From assembly GCF_001424125.1 (NCBI RefSeq), contig NZ_LMQI01000004.1, forward strand, positions 186,001 through 250,000: 64,000 nt of DNA, in the 5' to 3' direction. Source of the stretch: Cellulomonas sp. Leaf395. Lineage in GTDB: Bacteria; Actinomycetota; Actinomycetes; Actinomycetales; Cellulomonadaceae. Shown here one piece after another: positions 16,494 through 25,496 of this stretch. The notes under the pieces were generated by a model. That model was not told the DNA's origin, searched no databases, and worked only from the letters and a program-made list of their open reading frames with translations. How positions within the stretch are numbered: position 1 is the stretch's first letter; every line of letters begins with the position of its first letter. The translations under genes were made by a program, and so were the position numbers.

Positions 16494-17198
16494 CTACGCG
16501 CGTGCGGCCTCCGCGATCACCGCTGCCAGGTCCGCGGGCCGGGAGAACATCGGCCAGTGACCCGTCGGCATGTCGACGTAGGTCAGGTCGGTGATCTCAC
16601 CCAGCTCGGTGTGGAACGGCGGACCGCCGTGGGCCATCGGCTTGAGCTGCTCGGACGAGAGGCTGGTGCAGATCGCAGTCGCCGGCACGGTGAACCGCCG
16701 CGGGTCGGTCACGTGCACCGCGCCTCGCACGACCTGGGCCGGGTGCGGGACGGCGCGACGTCGGAACTCCGCGAGGTGCTCGTCGTCGATGCCCTCGATG
16801 CTCGAGCCCTGAGCCGCGAACTCCTCCCACGTGGGCAGCGGGACCTCGGCGTCCTGGGGCGCGGAGGCGTCGATGGCGGCGCCCTCCTCGAGCGGGCCGG
16901 AGTCGACGTAGATCGCACGCCGCACACGGTCGGGCCGCCTGTCGACGACCTCACCGACGATCGCACCGCCGCCGCTGTGGCCGACGAGGACGACGTCGCC
17001 CTCGAGACCGTCGACGAGGTCGGCGACGGCCTGCACATGGTCGGCGCGCGTGATGTCGCCGCGGGCCGCGCCCGGCTCGAGCCCGGGGAGGTCCGGTGTG
17101 TGGACGTCGAACTCGTCGGGCAGCGCGGCGACGACGTCGTCCCACGCCCAGCCGCCGAGCCAGAAACCGGGGATGAGGATCAGTGGAGTAGTTGTCAT
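16494..17198 (-). CDS. Alpha/beta hydrolase
   Basis: This 234-residue protein begins TTTPLILIPGFWLGGWAWDDVV, the oxyanion-side strand of a small alpha/beta hydrolase. The nucleophile elbow is GHSGGG and the catalytic His is in PTGHWPMF near the C-terminus. It is of the salicylate-esterase/epoxide-hydrolase-like size class; the substrate is unknown. It is divergent from a WYL-domain regulator with only 64 bp between the starts. That interval contains an inverted repeat, so the regulator probably controls it. Confidence 0.88.
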   Translation of the reverse strand: MTTTPLILIPGFWLGGWAWDDVVAALPDEFDVHTPDLPGLEPGAARGDITRADHVQAVADLVDGLEGDVVLVGHSGGGAIVGEVVDRRPDRVRRAIYVDSGPLEEGAAIDASAPQDAEVPLPTWEEFAAQGSSIEGIDDEHLAEFRRRAVPHPAQVVRGAVHVTDPRRFTVPATAICTSLSSEQLKPMAHGGPPFHTELGEITDLTYVDMPTGHWPMFSRPADLAAVIAEAARA

Positions 17199-17220
17199 GG
17201 ATCCACGGTCCACCCGGTGC

Positions 17221-17251
17221 GGTGACACCGGCGTGTCACCTTCGTGTCACC
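17221..17251. promoter_or_regulatory. Probable operator: inverted repeat plus third half-site
   Basis: GGTGACAC (17221-17228) and GTGTCACC (17233-17240) form a perfect 8-4-8 inverted repeat. A third GTGTCACC follows at 17244-17251, exactly 11 bp from the second. The sites lie between divergent hydrolase and WYL-regulator genes, close to both starts. This is an inferred binding site of the adjacent regulator. Confidence 0.6.
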
Positions 17252-17262
17252 ATGATGGAGCC

Positions 17263-17976
17263 ATGAACCGCACCGACCGCTTGTACGCGCTCGCGGAGGA
17301 GCTTCGCCGCGTCGGCCACGCCGGGACCACGAGCACGCGGCTCGCCCGGTTGTTCGAGGTGTCGCAGCGGACCGTCAAGCGCGACGTCTCCGCGCTGCAG
17401 CAGGCCGGGCTGCCGGTGGTCGCGCAGGCAGGGCTGGGCGGCGGTTACGTGCTCGACGCGTCCGTCGGCCTCCCGCCCGTGAACTTCACGCCCGCGCAGG
17501 CCGTCGCGCTCGCGCTCGCGGTCCGGGCGCTTCCTGCGGGCAGCCCGTTCGGCACCGACGCCGAGGCAGCACGCGCCAAGGTGCTCGACGCGCTGCCTGC
17601 CGCCGACCGCGCCCGAGCCGACGAGCTGTCCGGCCGCGTCTGGTCCCGACCGGACCGGGCCGCCGAGGTGTCGGCGCCGCACGTGCTGCGTGCGGTCGAG
17701 GAGTCGCTCGGGCGGCACCGGGTGCTGGCGATCGAGTACCGCCGCTCGGACGGCACCGTCAGCCGGCGTCGCGTCGAGCCTGCCCTGCTCGCCCGCACGG
17801 GAGGCCGCTGGTACGTGGTGGCGTGGTGCCAGTCGAGGGAGGACCTGCGCTGGTTCCGTCTGGCGCGGATCCTGCGGGCAGACCTGACACCCGAGCGCTA
17901 CGACCCCCGGGCGGTGGCTGACGTCGGCGAACCGCCACCCGACGCCCGCCCGGTGTCGTCGCGACCCTCGGACTGA
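17263..17976 (+). CDS. YafY-type transcriptional regulator (HTH plus WYL domain)
   Basis: This 237-residue protein has an N-terminal winged helix-turn-helix (RLARLFEVSQRTVKRDVSALQQAGLPV), the GGGYVLD wing, a linker, and a C-terminal WYL domain (VLAIEYRRSDGTVSRRRVEPALL, GRWYVVAWC, WFRLARI). Proteins of this type bind a ligand or nucleic acid through WYL and usually regulate a neighbouring gene. It is divergent from the alpha/beta hydrolase, with three GTGTCACC-type half-sites between them. That arrangement suggests autoregulation and control of the hydrolase. Confidence 0.9.
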   Translation: MNRTDRLYALAEELRRVGHAGTTSTRLARLFEVSQRTVKRDVSALQQAGLPVVAQAGLGGGYVLDASVGLPPVNFTPAQAVALALAVRALPAGSPFGTDAEAARAKVLDALPAADRARADELSGRVWSRPDRAAEVSAPHVLRAVEESLGRHRVLAIEYRRSDGTVSRRRVEPALLARTGGRWYVVAWCQSREDLRWFRLARILRADLTPERYDPRAVADVGEPPPDARPVSSRPSD

Positions 17977-18099
17977 CGCTCCGCGCAGAACGGCAGTTCC
18001 GGACGAGAGCGGCACCCTGAGCCGCCGCGCGCGTCGCACAGTCATGTTCTCGAGCCCATGTCCGAAAGGGGTGGAGCGTCCTCGCCGGAGCCACTACCT

Positions 18100-18113
18100 T
18101 GAGAGCGCTCTCA
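18100..18113. promoter_or_regulatory. LacI-family-type operator upstream of an ABC exporter pair
   Basis: TGAGAGCGCTCTCA is a perfect 14-bp palindrome about 83 bp before the first ABC gene. It differs at two symmetric positions from the known CebR/CelR operator TGGGAGCGCTCCCA. It is therefore probably a LacI-family site, perhaps for a sugar regulator encoded elsewhere. Confidence 0.6.
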
Positions 18114-18195
18114 GCCGGCCGAAGGAGTCCCGCGTGCGTCCAGCCCTGCCTCCGGCCCTTGTTCCCGTTCGGGCTGTTCCACGAAAGAGGTCGTG

Positions 18196-20079
18196 ATGCT
18201 CCGCTCCTGGTACCGCTCGGCGGTGCTCCCGCGACGGGACATCCTCCGGCTGCTGCCCACGGCAGGCGCGGGTCTCGTGGCCGGGCTGCTCCTGCTCGAC
18301 GTCGTGCTCGGTCTCCTGCCGGTCGCGTTCGTGCTGGCCACGTCCGTCGTGGTCGGGCAGGTGCCTGCGGCGGTCGACGGCGGCACCGGGTCCGCCGCGT
18401 GGAGCGACCTGGTGCGCACGTTCGTCCTGGCCGCCGTGCTGTTCCTCGGCCGGCAGGTCCTCGCTCCCGTGCAGACCGCGCTCGGCGTCCGCATGCAGCG
18501 CCGCGTCGACGGCGCCCTGCGGGACCGGGCGCTGCGGGTCGCGCTGCACTCGACGAGCATCGCGCCGATGGAGGACCAGGCCACCCTCGAGGCGCTGACG
18601 GAGGCGACCCGGGAGTTCGAGGCCGAGTTCCGCAGCCCCGGGTCGGCGGCCGCGGGGCTGCTCGCGCTCGTCGCGCGGTACGTGCAGCTGGTCGGGTTCG
18701 CCGCGGTGATCGGCGTCGTCGTGTCGTGGCCGGCCGCGGCGGCGATCCTTCTCGCGACCCTCGTGTTCCGGTACGGGCAGCGCGGCGGGCTCCGTCGGTA
18801 CTCGCAGGTGTGGTCGCAGGTCATCGGCTTCCGCCGCCGGTCGGTGTACCTCCGCGAGGTCGCGATGGGGCCCGAGGCGGCCAAGGAGATGCGGGTCTTC
18901 GGGCTCGCCGACTGGTTCACGGACGAGTACGTCGACGCGACGACGCACATGCTGGACCCGGTCGCCGCCCGTCGCCGACAGCTCTACCTGGTGCCGTACC
19001 TCGTCTACACGGCGATCGGGCTGGTGATCAGCGCGGCCGTGCTGGTGTCCATCGCGAGATCCGCATCGGCAGGGGAGATCACGCTCACCGCGCTCGCCCT
19101 CGGCATCCAGTCGGTGGTCGCCGCGATCGCGCTCGGGGAGTACTACCCCGAGTCGGACGTGCAGACGCAGTACGGGATGCAGGCCGTCTCGGCGCTCGCC
19201 GAGTTCGAGCGACGGATGGCCGACGCCGAGGCGCGGCTCCCCGACGCGGGCACCGGGCTGTCCGTGCCGACCGCGGCGCCGCAGAGGTCGCTGCGGTTCG
19301 AGGACGTGCACTTCGCGTACCCGGGCAGCAGCCGACCTGTGCTCGACGGCCTCGACCTGGAGCTGCCCGCGGGACTGTGCACGGCGATCGTCGGCGTGAA
19401 CGGCGCAGGCAAGACGACGCTCGTCAAGCTCCTCACGCGCCTGCACGAGCCCACCGCGGGCCGGCTCACGGTGGACGGCACCGACCTCGCGAACCTCGAC
19501 GTCGCCGCGTGGCGCCGCCAGGTCAGCGTGGTGTTCCAGGACTTCGTCCGGTACGAGCTGTCGGCCGCGGACAACATCGCGGTCGGCGCGGTGCACGCTC
19601 TGCGGGAGGCTGCGGTGGTGCGCAGCGCCGCCGAGCGCGCGGGGATCGCGGAGGCCGTCGACACGCTGCCCTCCGGCTTCGACACCACCCTGTCCCGCGC
19701 GTACGAGGGCGGTGCCGACCTGTCCGGCGGGCAGTGGCAGCGGATCGCCATCGCGCGGTCGCTGTACGCGCTCGAGGCGGGTGCACGCCTGCTGGTGCTG
19801 GACGAGCCGACCTCCGCGCTCGACGTCCGGGCGGAGGCCGCGTTCTTCGACCGGTTCGTCGAGCTCACGCGCGGAGTCACGTCGGTGCTCATCTCGCACC
19901 GGTTCTCCAGCGTGCGGCGGGCGGACCGGATCGTCGTCATCGACGCGGGCCGCGTGGTCGAGCAGGGCACGCACCACGAGCTCGTCGCCGCCGACGGGCA
20001 CTACGCACGGCTGTTCCGGCTGCAGGCCGAACGTTTCGCCGCAGGGCTGGACGCCGACGGGAACGAGGTGGAGTCATGA
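18196..20079 (+). CDS. ABC exporter half-transporter (TMD-NBD), first of a pair
   Basis: The ATG at 18196 (AGAGG 5 bp upstream; GTG 18193 also possible) gives 627 residues. The first ~330 residues hold six membrane helices of an exporter fold. The ATPase domain has Walker A GVNGAGKTT, Q-loop FQDF, signature LSGGQWQR, and Walker B LLVLDEPTSALD with H-loop ISHRF. All catalytic motifs are intact. The stop overlaps the next ABC gene (ATGA), so the two proteins most likely form a heterodimeric exporter. Substrate unknown. Confidence 0.92.
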   Translation: MLRSWYRSAVLPRRDILRLLPTAGAGLVAGLLLLDVVLGLLPVAFVLATSVVVGQVPAAVDGGTGSAAWSDLVRTFVLAAVLFLGRQVLAPVQTALGVRMQRRVDGALRDRALRVALHSTSIAPMEDQATLEALTEATREFEAEFRSPGSAAAGLLALVARYVQLVGFAAVIGVVVSWPAAAAILLATLVFRYGQRGGLRRYSQVWSQVIGFRRRSVYLREVAMGPEAAKEMRVFGLADWFTDEYVDATTHMLDPVAARRRQLYLVPYLVYTAIGLVISAAVLVSIARSASAGEITLTALALGIQSVVAAIALGEYYPESDVQTQYGMQAVSALAEFERRMADAEARLPDAGTGLSVPTAAPQRSLRFEDVHFAYPGSSRPVLDGLDLELPAGLCTAIVGVNGAGKTTLVKLLTRLHEPTAGRLTVDGTDLANLDVAAWRRQVSVVFQDFVRYELSAADNIAVGAVHALREAAVVRSAAERAGIAEAVDTLPSGFDTTLSRAYEGGADLSGGQWQRIAIARSLYALEAGARLLVLDEPTSALDVRAEAAFFDRFVELTRGVTSVLISHRFSSVRRADRIVVIDAGRVVEQGTHHELVAADGHYARLFRLQAERFAAGLDADGNEVES

Positions 20080-21863
20080 GGCAGACGCTGTCCGGGAGCT
20101 GGGCGCTGTTCCGGCTGGCGGGGCGGATCAGCCCCGGCAAGCTCACGTTGTCCTCGATTCTCATGGTGCTGCAGTCGGTGGCGCTGCCGCTGGCCGCGCC
20201 CGCGCTCGCCGCCCTGACCGACGCGGCCGTCGCCGGGGACGCCCGGCGGGCGTCGATCGCTGCCGTGCTCGTCGCGGTGCTCGTGGTCGCCGCGCTGACC
20301 GCGGGGCACTTCGCGCACATCTTCTACTTCGAGCTGGGTGACGCGGCGGTCATGCGCCTGGAACGCGATCTCATCGCGCTCTCCCACGTCTCGCCGGGCA
20401 TCGAGCACCACGAGCGGCCCGAGTACGCGGACCGGCTGCAGGTGCTGCGCACGGAGCTGGACCGGTCGGGCTGGGGATCGATGCAGGCGCTGCTGTCCGC
20501 CATCGGGCTGGGCGTCGCGCTGCTCATCACGGGTGTCCTGCTCGCACAGCTCAACCCGTGGCTGCTGCTGCTGCCGCTCGCTGCGCTCCCGCCGCTGATC
20601 CTCGGGCGGCGGGGTGAGAACGTCCTGGGTGGGGCGCGCGCCGCCGCCGCCGCCGACAATCGGCGCGCGCGGCACCTGTTCGTCCTGGCGCTCGACGCCG
20701 CGGCGGCCAAGGAGCTGCGCACGTGCGGGCTCGGCGAGGAGGTCCGGACGCGCCTGCGGACGTCCTGGGACGCGGCCACCGCGATCCTGTGGGCGGGCGA
20801 GGTGCGCGCGGACGCCCTGCGGGCGGCCGGGCAGCTGGTGTTCGCGGTCGCGTACGTGGCGGCAACCCTCCTGGTGCTCCGGGACGCCGTCGCCGGGCAA
20901 CGCACTGTCGGCGCCGTGGTGCTCGTCATCACGCTCGCCTCGCAGGTGAACCAGCAGGTCACCGCCGCCGTCACCATCCTCCAGCAGCTCCAACGGGCGG
21001 CCCGGAGCATGACCGACCTGGCGTGGATGCGGTCGTTGGTGCAGGCGCAGACTGTGCACGGAGCGCAGGTGGCGGCACCCGACTCGCTGCGCGACGGCAT
21101 CCGGTTCGACGGCGTCTCGTTCACGTACCCCGGCACGGACGCGCCCGTGCTGGAGGCGGTCGACCTGTTGGTGCCCGCGGGCACCAGCGTCGCGATCGTC
21201 GGTGAGAACGGCGCCGGCAAGTCGACGCTGGTCAAGCTCCTGTGCCGGTTCTACGCCCCCACCAAGGGCACCATCACCGTGGACGGCGTCGACCTGCACG
21301 ACCTCGACCCCGTCGACTGGCGCGACCGCACCGCGGCGGGCTTCCAGGACTTCTGCCGGTTCGAGCTGCTGGCGCGCCAGAACGTCGGCGTCGGGGACCT
21401 GCCCCGGATCGACTCCGACGAGGCCGTGCTCGGCGCCCTGGACCGCGCGCACTCCTCCGACGTCCTGGCCCGCCTCGAGGACGGGCTGGACACGCAGCTG
21501 GGCACCAGCCACGCCGACGGCGCCCAGCTGTCCGGCGGCCAGTGGCAGAAGCTCGCGCTCGGCCGGGCGATGATGCGCGAGCAGCCGCTGCTCGTCGTGC
21601 TCGACGAGCCGACGTCGGCCCTCGACGCCCAGGCCGAGCACGACCTGTACGAGCGGTACGCCGCCCACGCGAAGGCCGTCGGCGCGACGACCGGTGCCGT
21701 GACCGTGCTGGTCTCGCACCGGTTCTCGACCGTCCGCATGGCTGACCTCATCGTGGTCGTCGCAGACCACCGGATCGTCGAGTCCGGATCCCACGAGGAC
21801 CTGGTCGCGCGGGACGGTCTGTACGCCGAGCTGTTCGGGATCCAGGCGGCCGCCTACCTCTGA
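20076..21863 (+). CDS. ABC exporter half-transporter (TMD-NBD), second of a pair
   Basis: This 595-residue protein is coupled to the previous gene by ATGA. It has an N-terminal exporter membrane domain and a C-terminal ATPase with Walker A GENGAGKST, FQDF, LSGGQWQK, LVVLDEPTSALD and VSHRF. Both members keep canonical motifs, including the Glu after Walker B, so neither site looks degenerate. Both NBDs share the unusual GGQW signature, which indicates a common origin. The pair sits behind a LacI-type palindrome at 18100. Confidence 0.92.
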   Translation: MRQTLSGSWALFRLAGRISPGKLTLSSILMVLQSVALPLAAPALAALTDAAVAGDARRASIAAVLVAVLVVAALTAGHFAHIFYFELGDAAVMRLERDLIALSHVSPGIEHHERPEYADRLQVLRTELDRSGWGSMQALLSAIGLGVALLITGVLLAQLNPWLLLLPLAALPPLILGRRGENVLGGARAAAAADNRRARHLFVLALDAAAAKELRTCGLGEEVRTRLRTSWDAATAILWAGEVRADALRAAGQLVFAVAYVAATLLVLRDAVAGQRTVGAVVLVITLASQVNQQVTAAVTILQQLQRAARSMTDLAWMRSLVQAQTVHGAQVAAPDSLRDGIRFDGVSFTYPGTDAPVLEAVDLLVPAGTSVAIVGENGAGKSTLVKLLCRFYAPTKGTITVDGVDLHDLDPVDWRDRTAAGFQDFCRFELLARQNVGVGDLPRIDSDEAVLGALDRAHSSDVLARLEDGLDTQLGTSHADGAQLSGGQWQKLALGRAMMREQPLLVVLDEPTSALDAQAEHDLYERYAAHAKAVGATTGAVTVLVSHRFSTVRMADLIVVVADHRIVESGSHEDLVARDGLYAELFGIQAAAYL

Positions 21864-21954
21864 GCTCCGCTGGACGGACCTGCGCTTGTGGGTGCCGACG
21901 GGCAGACTGGCACCGCTCCGGGAGGTACCGGGCGGAACGAGCAGGGGGAGCTTC

Positions 21955-22956
21955 ATGGACCACGGCGAGGCACGCAAGACCAAGGCGCAGGCGGTCGACC
22001 ACGCACGGGAGCTGTCCGAGCGGGTCGTGCGACCGTCCGACATCGCGCACGGCGGTCCGGCGCTGGCCATCGGTCTCGCACCCCAGCCGGACGGGTCGTA
22101 CGCGCTGGCGGTCCGCTACCGCCTGGGTCTTCCGTCGGTCCGCCGCATCGCGCGCGAGGTCGTCGCCGAGGTGGGGCCTGAGGTGGACGTCCGCCGCACG
22201 GGTCGGATCAGCACGCTCGCGGTCGGCGACGACCCGACGAAGGTGCGCCCGCGCCCGCCGGTGATCACCTCCCGCTCGCTGGGGGAGACCGGTCGCACGC
22301 GCCCTCTGCGGCCGGGCGTCTCCATCGCCCACGTGGACGTCACGGCCGGGACGCTCGGTGCGTTCGTCCACAAGGACGGGGTCGTGCACGCGCTGTCGAA
22401 CTACCACGTGCTCTCGGGGTCGCCCCAGGCGAAGGTGGGCGACGTGATCCTGCAGCCCGGTCCCGCCGACGGGGGGCGGGCACCGCAGGATCGCGTCGGC
22501 ACGTTGGCCGGCCGCGTGGACCTGGACCCTCGTCGCGACGCCACCGTCGACTGCGCCATCGCGCTCCTGGACGACCAGGAGGTGGACCCGGCGTACCCGG
22601 TCGGCCTCATCTCCACCACGGCCGTCGCGCTCGGCGGCGAGAACGTGGCGAAGATCGGCCGCACGACGTCGATCACCCGAGGGCGCGTGACCGCGATCGA
22701 GCTGGACAACGTGGTCGTCGGCTACGGCGAGGAGCTCGGGGAGATCAGCTTCGACGACCAGATCGAGGTGGAGTCCACGGGAAGCGGGCCGTTCTCCCGC
22801 GGTGGTGACTCGGGGTCGCTCGTGTACCGGGAGGACGGCGTCGCCCTCGGCCTGCTCTTTGCAGGCTCGGAGTCGGGGGGAGACAATGGCACCGGGTTGA
22901 CGTACATCAACCCGATCGATGCCGTTCTGGACGCCCTTGGGGTCACACTGGTCTGA
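21955..22956 (+). CDS. Cytoplasmic trypsin-like serine protease with N-terminal accessory domain
   Basis: The ATG at 21955 follows GGGGGAG and gives 333 residues. Residues from about 130 form a chymotrypsin-fold protease with catalytic His in SNYHVL, Asp in TVDCAIALL and Ser in FSRGGDSGSLV. No signal peptide or membrane helix is visible, which is unusual for this fold. The first ~100 residues are a separate domain (ALAIGLAPQPDGSYALAVRY to VDVRRTGRI) that resembles the 71-residue protein encoded next. Target unknown; self-processing or regulated proteolysis is possible. Confidence 0.82.
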   Translation: MDHGEARKTKAQAVDHARELSERVVRPSDIAHGGPALAIGLAPQPDGSYALAVRYRLGLPSVRRIAREVVAEVGPEVDVRRTGRISTLAVGDDPTKVRPRPPVITSRSLGETGRTRPLRPGVSIAHVDVTAGTLGAFVHKDGVVHALSNYHVLSGSPQAKVGDVILQPGPADGGRAPQDRVGTLAGRVDLDPRRDATVDCAIALLDDQEVDPAYPVGLISTTAVALGGENVAKIGRTTSITRGRVTAIELDNVVVGYGEELGEISFDDQIEVESTGSGPFSRGGDSGSLVYREDGVALGLLFAGSESGGDNGTGLTYINPIDAVLDALGVTLV

Positions 22957-23013
22957 CGACCGTCGGACCTGCCGCCCCTGCGGCCGCGTCGCGGTCGGCG
23001 GGAGGCGGGACAC

Positions 23014-23229
23014 ATGGCGGACCTCGAGCAGGCCCGGGCAGCGAAAGAGCGCCTCCGGATGACCTTGAAGGGGCGCTCCGACGTGCGCGGGATCGGGATC
23101 GCCCGTGCCGCCGACGGGTACCAGCTCCAGGTGAACATGTCACGGGACCCCGGCTCGGACCTGCCGGGGGCGGTCGACGGTGTCGACGTCCGGGTCCGGG
23201 TGGTCGGCGCCATCCGCGCCAGCGCCTGA
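23014..23229 (+). CDS. 71-aa protein resembling the N-terminal domain of the upstream protease
   Basis: The start is the ATG at 23014 with GGGAGG upstream. The sequence GIGIARAADGYQLQVNM...DVRVRVVGAI aligns by eye with AIGLAPQPDGSYALAVRY...DVRRTGRI of the protease encoded 57 bp earlier: the same hydrophobic pattern, DGY/DGSY turn and spacing. It therefore looks like a free-standing copy of the protease accessory domain. It could act as an inhibitor, chaperone-like propeptide or adaptor. No known family was recognised and the function is inference only. Confidence 0.7.
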   Translation: MADLEQARAAKERLRMTLKGRSDVRGIGIARAADGYQLQVNMSRDPGSDLPGAVDGVDVRVRVVGAIRASA

Positions 23230-23304
23230 GCGACTGATCTCGACCAGCCGGGCAGGGCGGAAGGCTACTGTTTCCTGACACAGCGTCAGTACCCGAGGAG
23301 CCCC

Positions 23305-23946
23305 GTGACCGCCAGCACCGTCATGTCCCCGCTGTCCGTCGCGCTCCGCGAGGGGACCCGGGACGAGCACGAGACGGCTGAACGCTCGGGATTCGTGGAG
23401 CAGCTGCTCGCCGGCCGGCTGGACCGCGCCGCGTACGCCGACCTCGCCGCCCAGCAGCTGGTCGTCTACACCGCGCTGGAGGCGGCCGGGGCCCGGCTCA
23501 AGAACGACGGTGACCTGGTGTTCGCCGAGCTCACCCGCGTGCCCGCGATCGAGCAGGACCTCGGCCACCTGTACGGCGCCGACTGGCGGACGCAGGTGCG
23601 CGTCCTGCCCGCCACCCGGGTCTACGCCGACCGGCTCGCGCAGACCGCGGACTCGCTGCCCCAGTACGCCGCGCACGCGTACACGCGCTACCTCGGCGAC
23701 CTGTCCGGCGGGCAGATCATCAAGCGGATGCTCCAGCGCCACTACGGCTTCACATCCGAGGGCATCGCGTTCTACGACTTCCCCCAGATCCACAAGCTCA
23801 AGCCGTTCAAGGACGTGTTCCGGGAGCGGCTGGACGCCCTCCCGCTCGACGACGAGGCCCGCGCGGCCGTCGTCGAGGAGGCGCGTCTCGCGTTCCGGCT
23901 CAATGCTGACGTGTTCGGCGAGCTCGGGGCTGCCCACGTCCGGTGA
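23305..23946 (+). CDS. hmuO: Heme oxygenase, biliverdin-producing
   Basis: This 213-residue protein has the HmuO size. The proximal heme ligand is His22 in TRDEHETAE, and the distal-helix motif is YLGDLSGGQIIK. It opens heme to biliverdin, CO and Fe2+, providing iron. GTG start with GAGGAG 4 bp upstream. No heme uptake genes are adjacent. Just upstream are TACTGT (a possible -10 box) and CTGAC/GTCAG arms at 23276-23290, which may be an operator. It does not resemble a DtxR box. Confidence 0.92.
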   Translation: MTASTVMSPLSVALREGTRDEHETAERSGFVEQLLAGRLDRAAYADLAAQQLVVYTALEAAGARLKNDGDLVFAELTRVPAIEQDLGHLYGADWRTQVRVLPATRVYADRLAQTADSLPQYAAHAYTRYLGDLSGGQIIKRMLQRHYGFTSEGIAFYDFPQIHKLKPFKDVFRERLDALPLDDEARAAVVEEARLAFRLNADVFGELGAAHVR

Positions 23947-24054
23947 CCGCCGCGGTGCCGACCGGGCTCGCACGGGCTTCTGCTTGGGCAGGACGGGTGA
24001 TCTCATGCACCTCTCATGCCTCCGCGTCGCCCCATCCGGTATGGAGGGTCGATG

Positions 24055-25491
24055 ATGGGCGACGTGATGCGTCGCAGCTCGGCTGCTCCGGGTGCGCGCG
24101 CGGACAACAGGTCCGCCGCGGACCTCGTCGGCGTGCGCGCGCTCGCCGTGGCTGCGCACCGCCTCGACCGCTGCCGCTCGATCGACGAGGTCGCGCGCGT
24201 GGCGACGACCACCGGCCTCGAGGTGCTCGACGCGCGGCACGTCGCGTTCTGCCGCATCGACCAGGACACGTGCCGGATCGTCGTGGTCGAGCCGCCCCCT
24301 GCTGATCCACGCGCGGTCTGGATGGTGCGTGCCTCGTACCGCGCCGACGACCGCCCGGCGCTGCGCGCCCTCATCCGCGACCGTGCCAGCTGGGCCGCGC
24401 ACGCGCGCACCGTGCACGACGAGCCGACCGTCCCGGACGACCCCGACGCCGGCGACCCGGTGGAGGTCGACACCCTGCGTGAGCTCGACGCCGCGTCAGC
24501 GCTGTCCGCGCCTCTGGTGGTCAACGGCAGCGTGTGGGGGCAGCTGTACGCCGTCCGCGGCCGACCGGGCCCGCCGTTCAGGGTCGACGACATCGCCCGC
24601 GCCGAGGTGCTCGCCGCGCTCGTCGCCGGCGCCGTCGCCCGCGTCGACCTCGAGGCGCAGGTGCGGCACCTCGTCGCCGACGACCCGCTGACGGGCCTGG
24701 CCAACCGCCGCATCGCGGACGCGGAGGCGGAGGCGGCGCTGGAGTCGGGCCACGAGACCTGCATCGTCATGTGCGACGTCGACGGGCTCAAGCGGGTCAA
24801 CGACGAGCTGGGCCACGACACGGGCGACGACCTGCTGCGCTCCGTCGCCGACGTCCTCAGCCGGGCTGCCGCGGCGCTGCCGGGATCGACCGCCGCGCGG
24901 ATCGGGGGCGACGAGTTCTGCCTGGTGACCGTCGGCCGGCGGCGCGCCGAGGTCGCGGACGTCATGGCGGAGACCATCGCGGCGTTCCCCCTCCCGCACG
25001 GTGCGGCGATCTCCTACGGCATCGCCTCCACGGCGGTCACCGGGTCCGTGTCCGCGCGGCACCTGTTCCGGCAGGCCGACACCGCGCAGTACAAGGCCAA
25101 GCGCGCCCGGGCACGGGCGCTGCGCTCGCTGGTGCCCGCCACGGCGGACGCCGCCGTCACGGCCGAGCGGGTGCTGGTGGCGGGGACGGCCGCGATCGTC
25201 GCCGCGCAGTCCGGCGTCGTCCCGCGGCTCTGCGCCTTCGCCGCGGCCGCCACCGAGACCCTCGGCGGGTCCGCCTGGGCCGTCCTCACCCGGCGCAGCG
25301 CCGCCGAGCCGCCGTCCGCGGTGGCCCGTGGCGGGAGCCCGGCGGAGCTCGGGGTCGAGTCGTCCACCGCCGTCGTCATCCACGACCTGTGGCAGGTCGA
25401 GATCGGCATGTCCGCGACGGCGGCCACGGGAGAGGTCGTCGCGACCTCCCTCGACGCGCTCGCGGCGGTCGCGATCCTCGGAGCTCGCTAG
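24055..25491 (+). CDS. GAF-GGDEF diguanylate cyclase-like protein
   Basis: The ATG at 24055 has GGAGGG 6 bp upstream (ATG 24052 is nearly as good), giving 478 residues. Residues ~20-200 form a GAF-type sensory domain. The GGDEF domain follows: DDPLTGLANRR, CDVDGLKRVNDELGH and an intact IGGDEF. There is no RxxD inhibitory site just before it and no EAL domain. About 110 extra residues after GGDEF (AAQSGVVPRLCAFAAAATETL) may be a second, degenerate GAF-like domain. It is probably a soluble c-di-GMP synthase responding to a small ligand. Confidence 0.87.
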   Translation: MGDVMRRSSAAPGARADNRSAADLVGVRALAVAAHRLDRCRSIDEVARVATTTGLEVLDARHVAFCRIDQDTCRIVVVEPPPADPRAVWMVRASYRADDRPALRALIRDRASWAAHARTVHDEPTVPDDPDAGDPVEVDTLRELDAASALSAPLVVNGSVWGQLYAVRGRPGPPFRVDDIARAEVLAALVAGAVARVDLEAQVRHLVADDPLTGLANRRIADAEAEAALESGHETCIVMCDVDGLKRVNDELGHDTGDDLLRSVADVLSRAAAALPGSTAARIGGDEFCLVTVGRRRAEVADVMAETIAAFPLPHGAAISYGIASTAVTGSVSARHLFRQADTAQYKAKRARARALRSLVPATADAAVTAERVLVAGTAAIVAAQSGVVPRLCAFAAAATETLGGSAWAVLTRRSAAEPPSAVARGGSPAELGVESSTAVVIHDLWQVEIGMSATAATGEVVATSLDALAAVAILGAR

Positions 25492-25496
25492 CCCCC

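Noticed and set aside
18094..20001. Large antisense frame opposite the first ABC gene
   Set aside because: Composition of a third-position shadow; the sense strand has intact ABC motifs.
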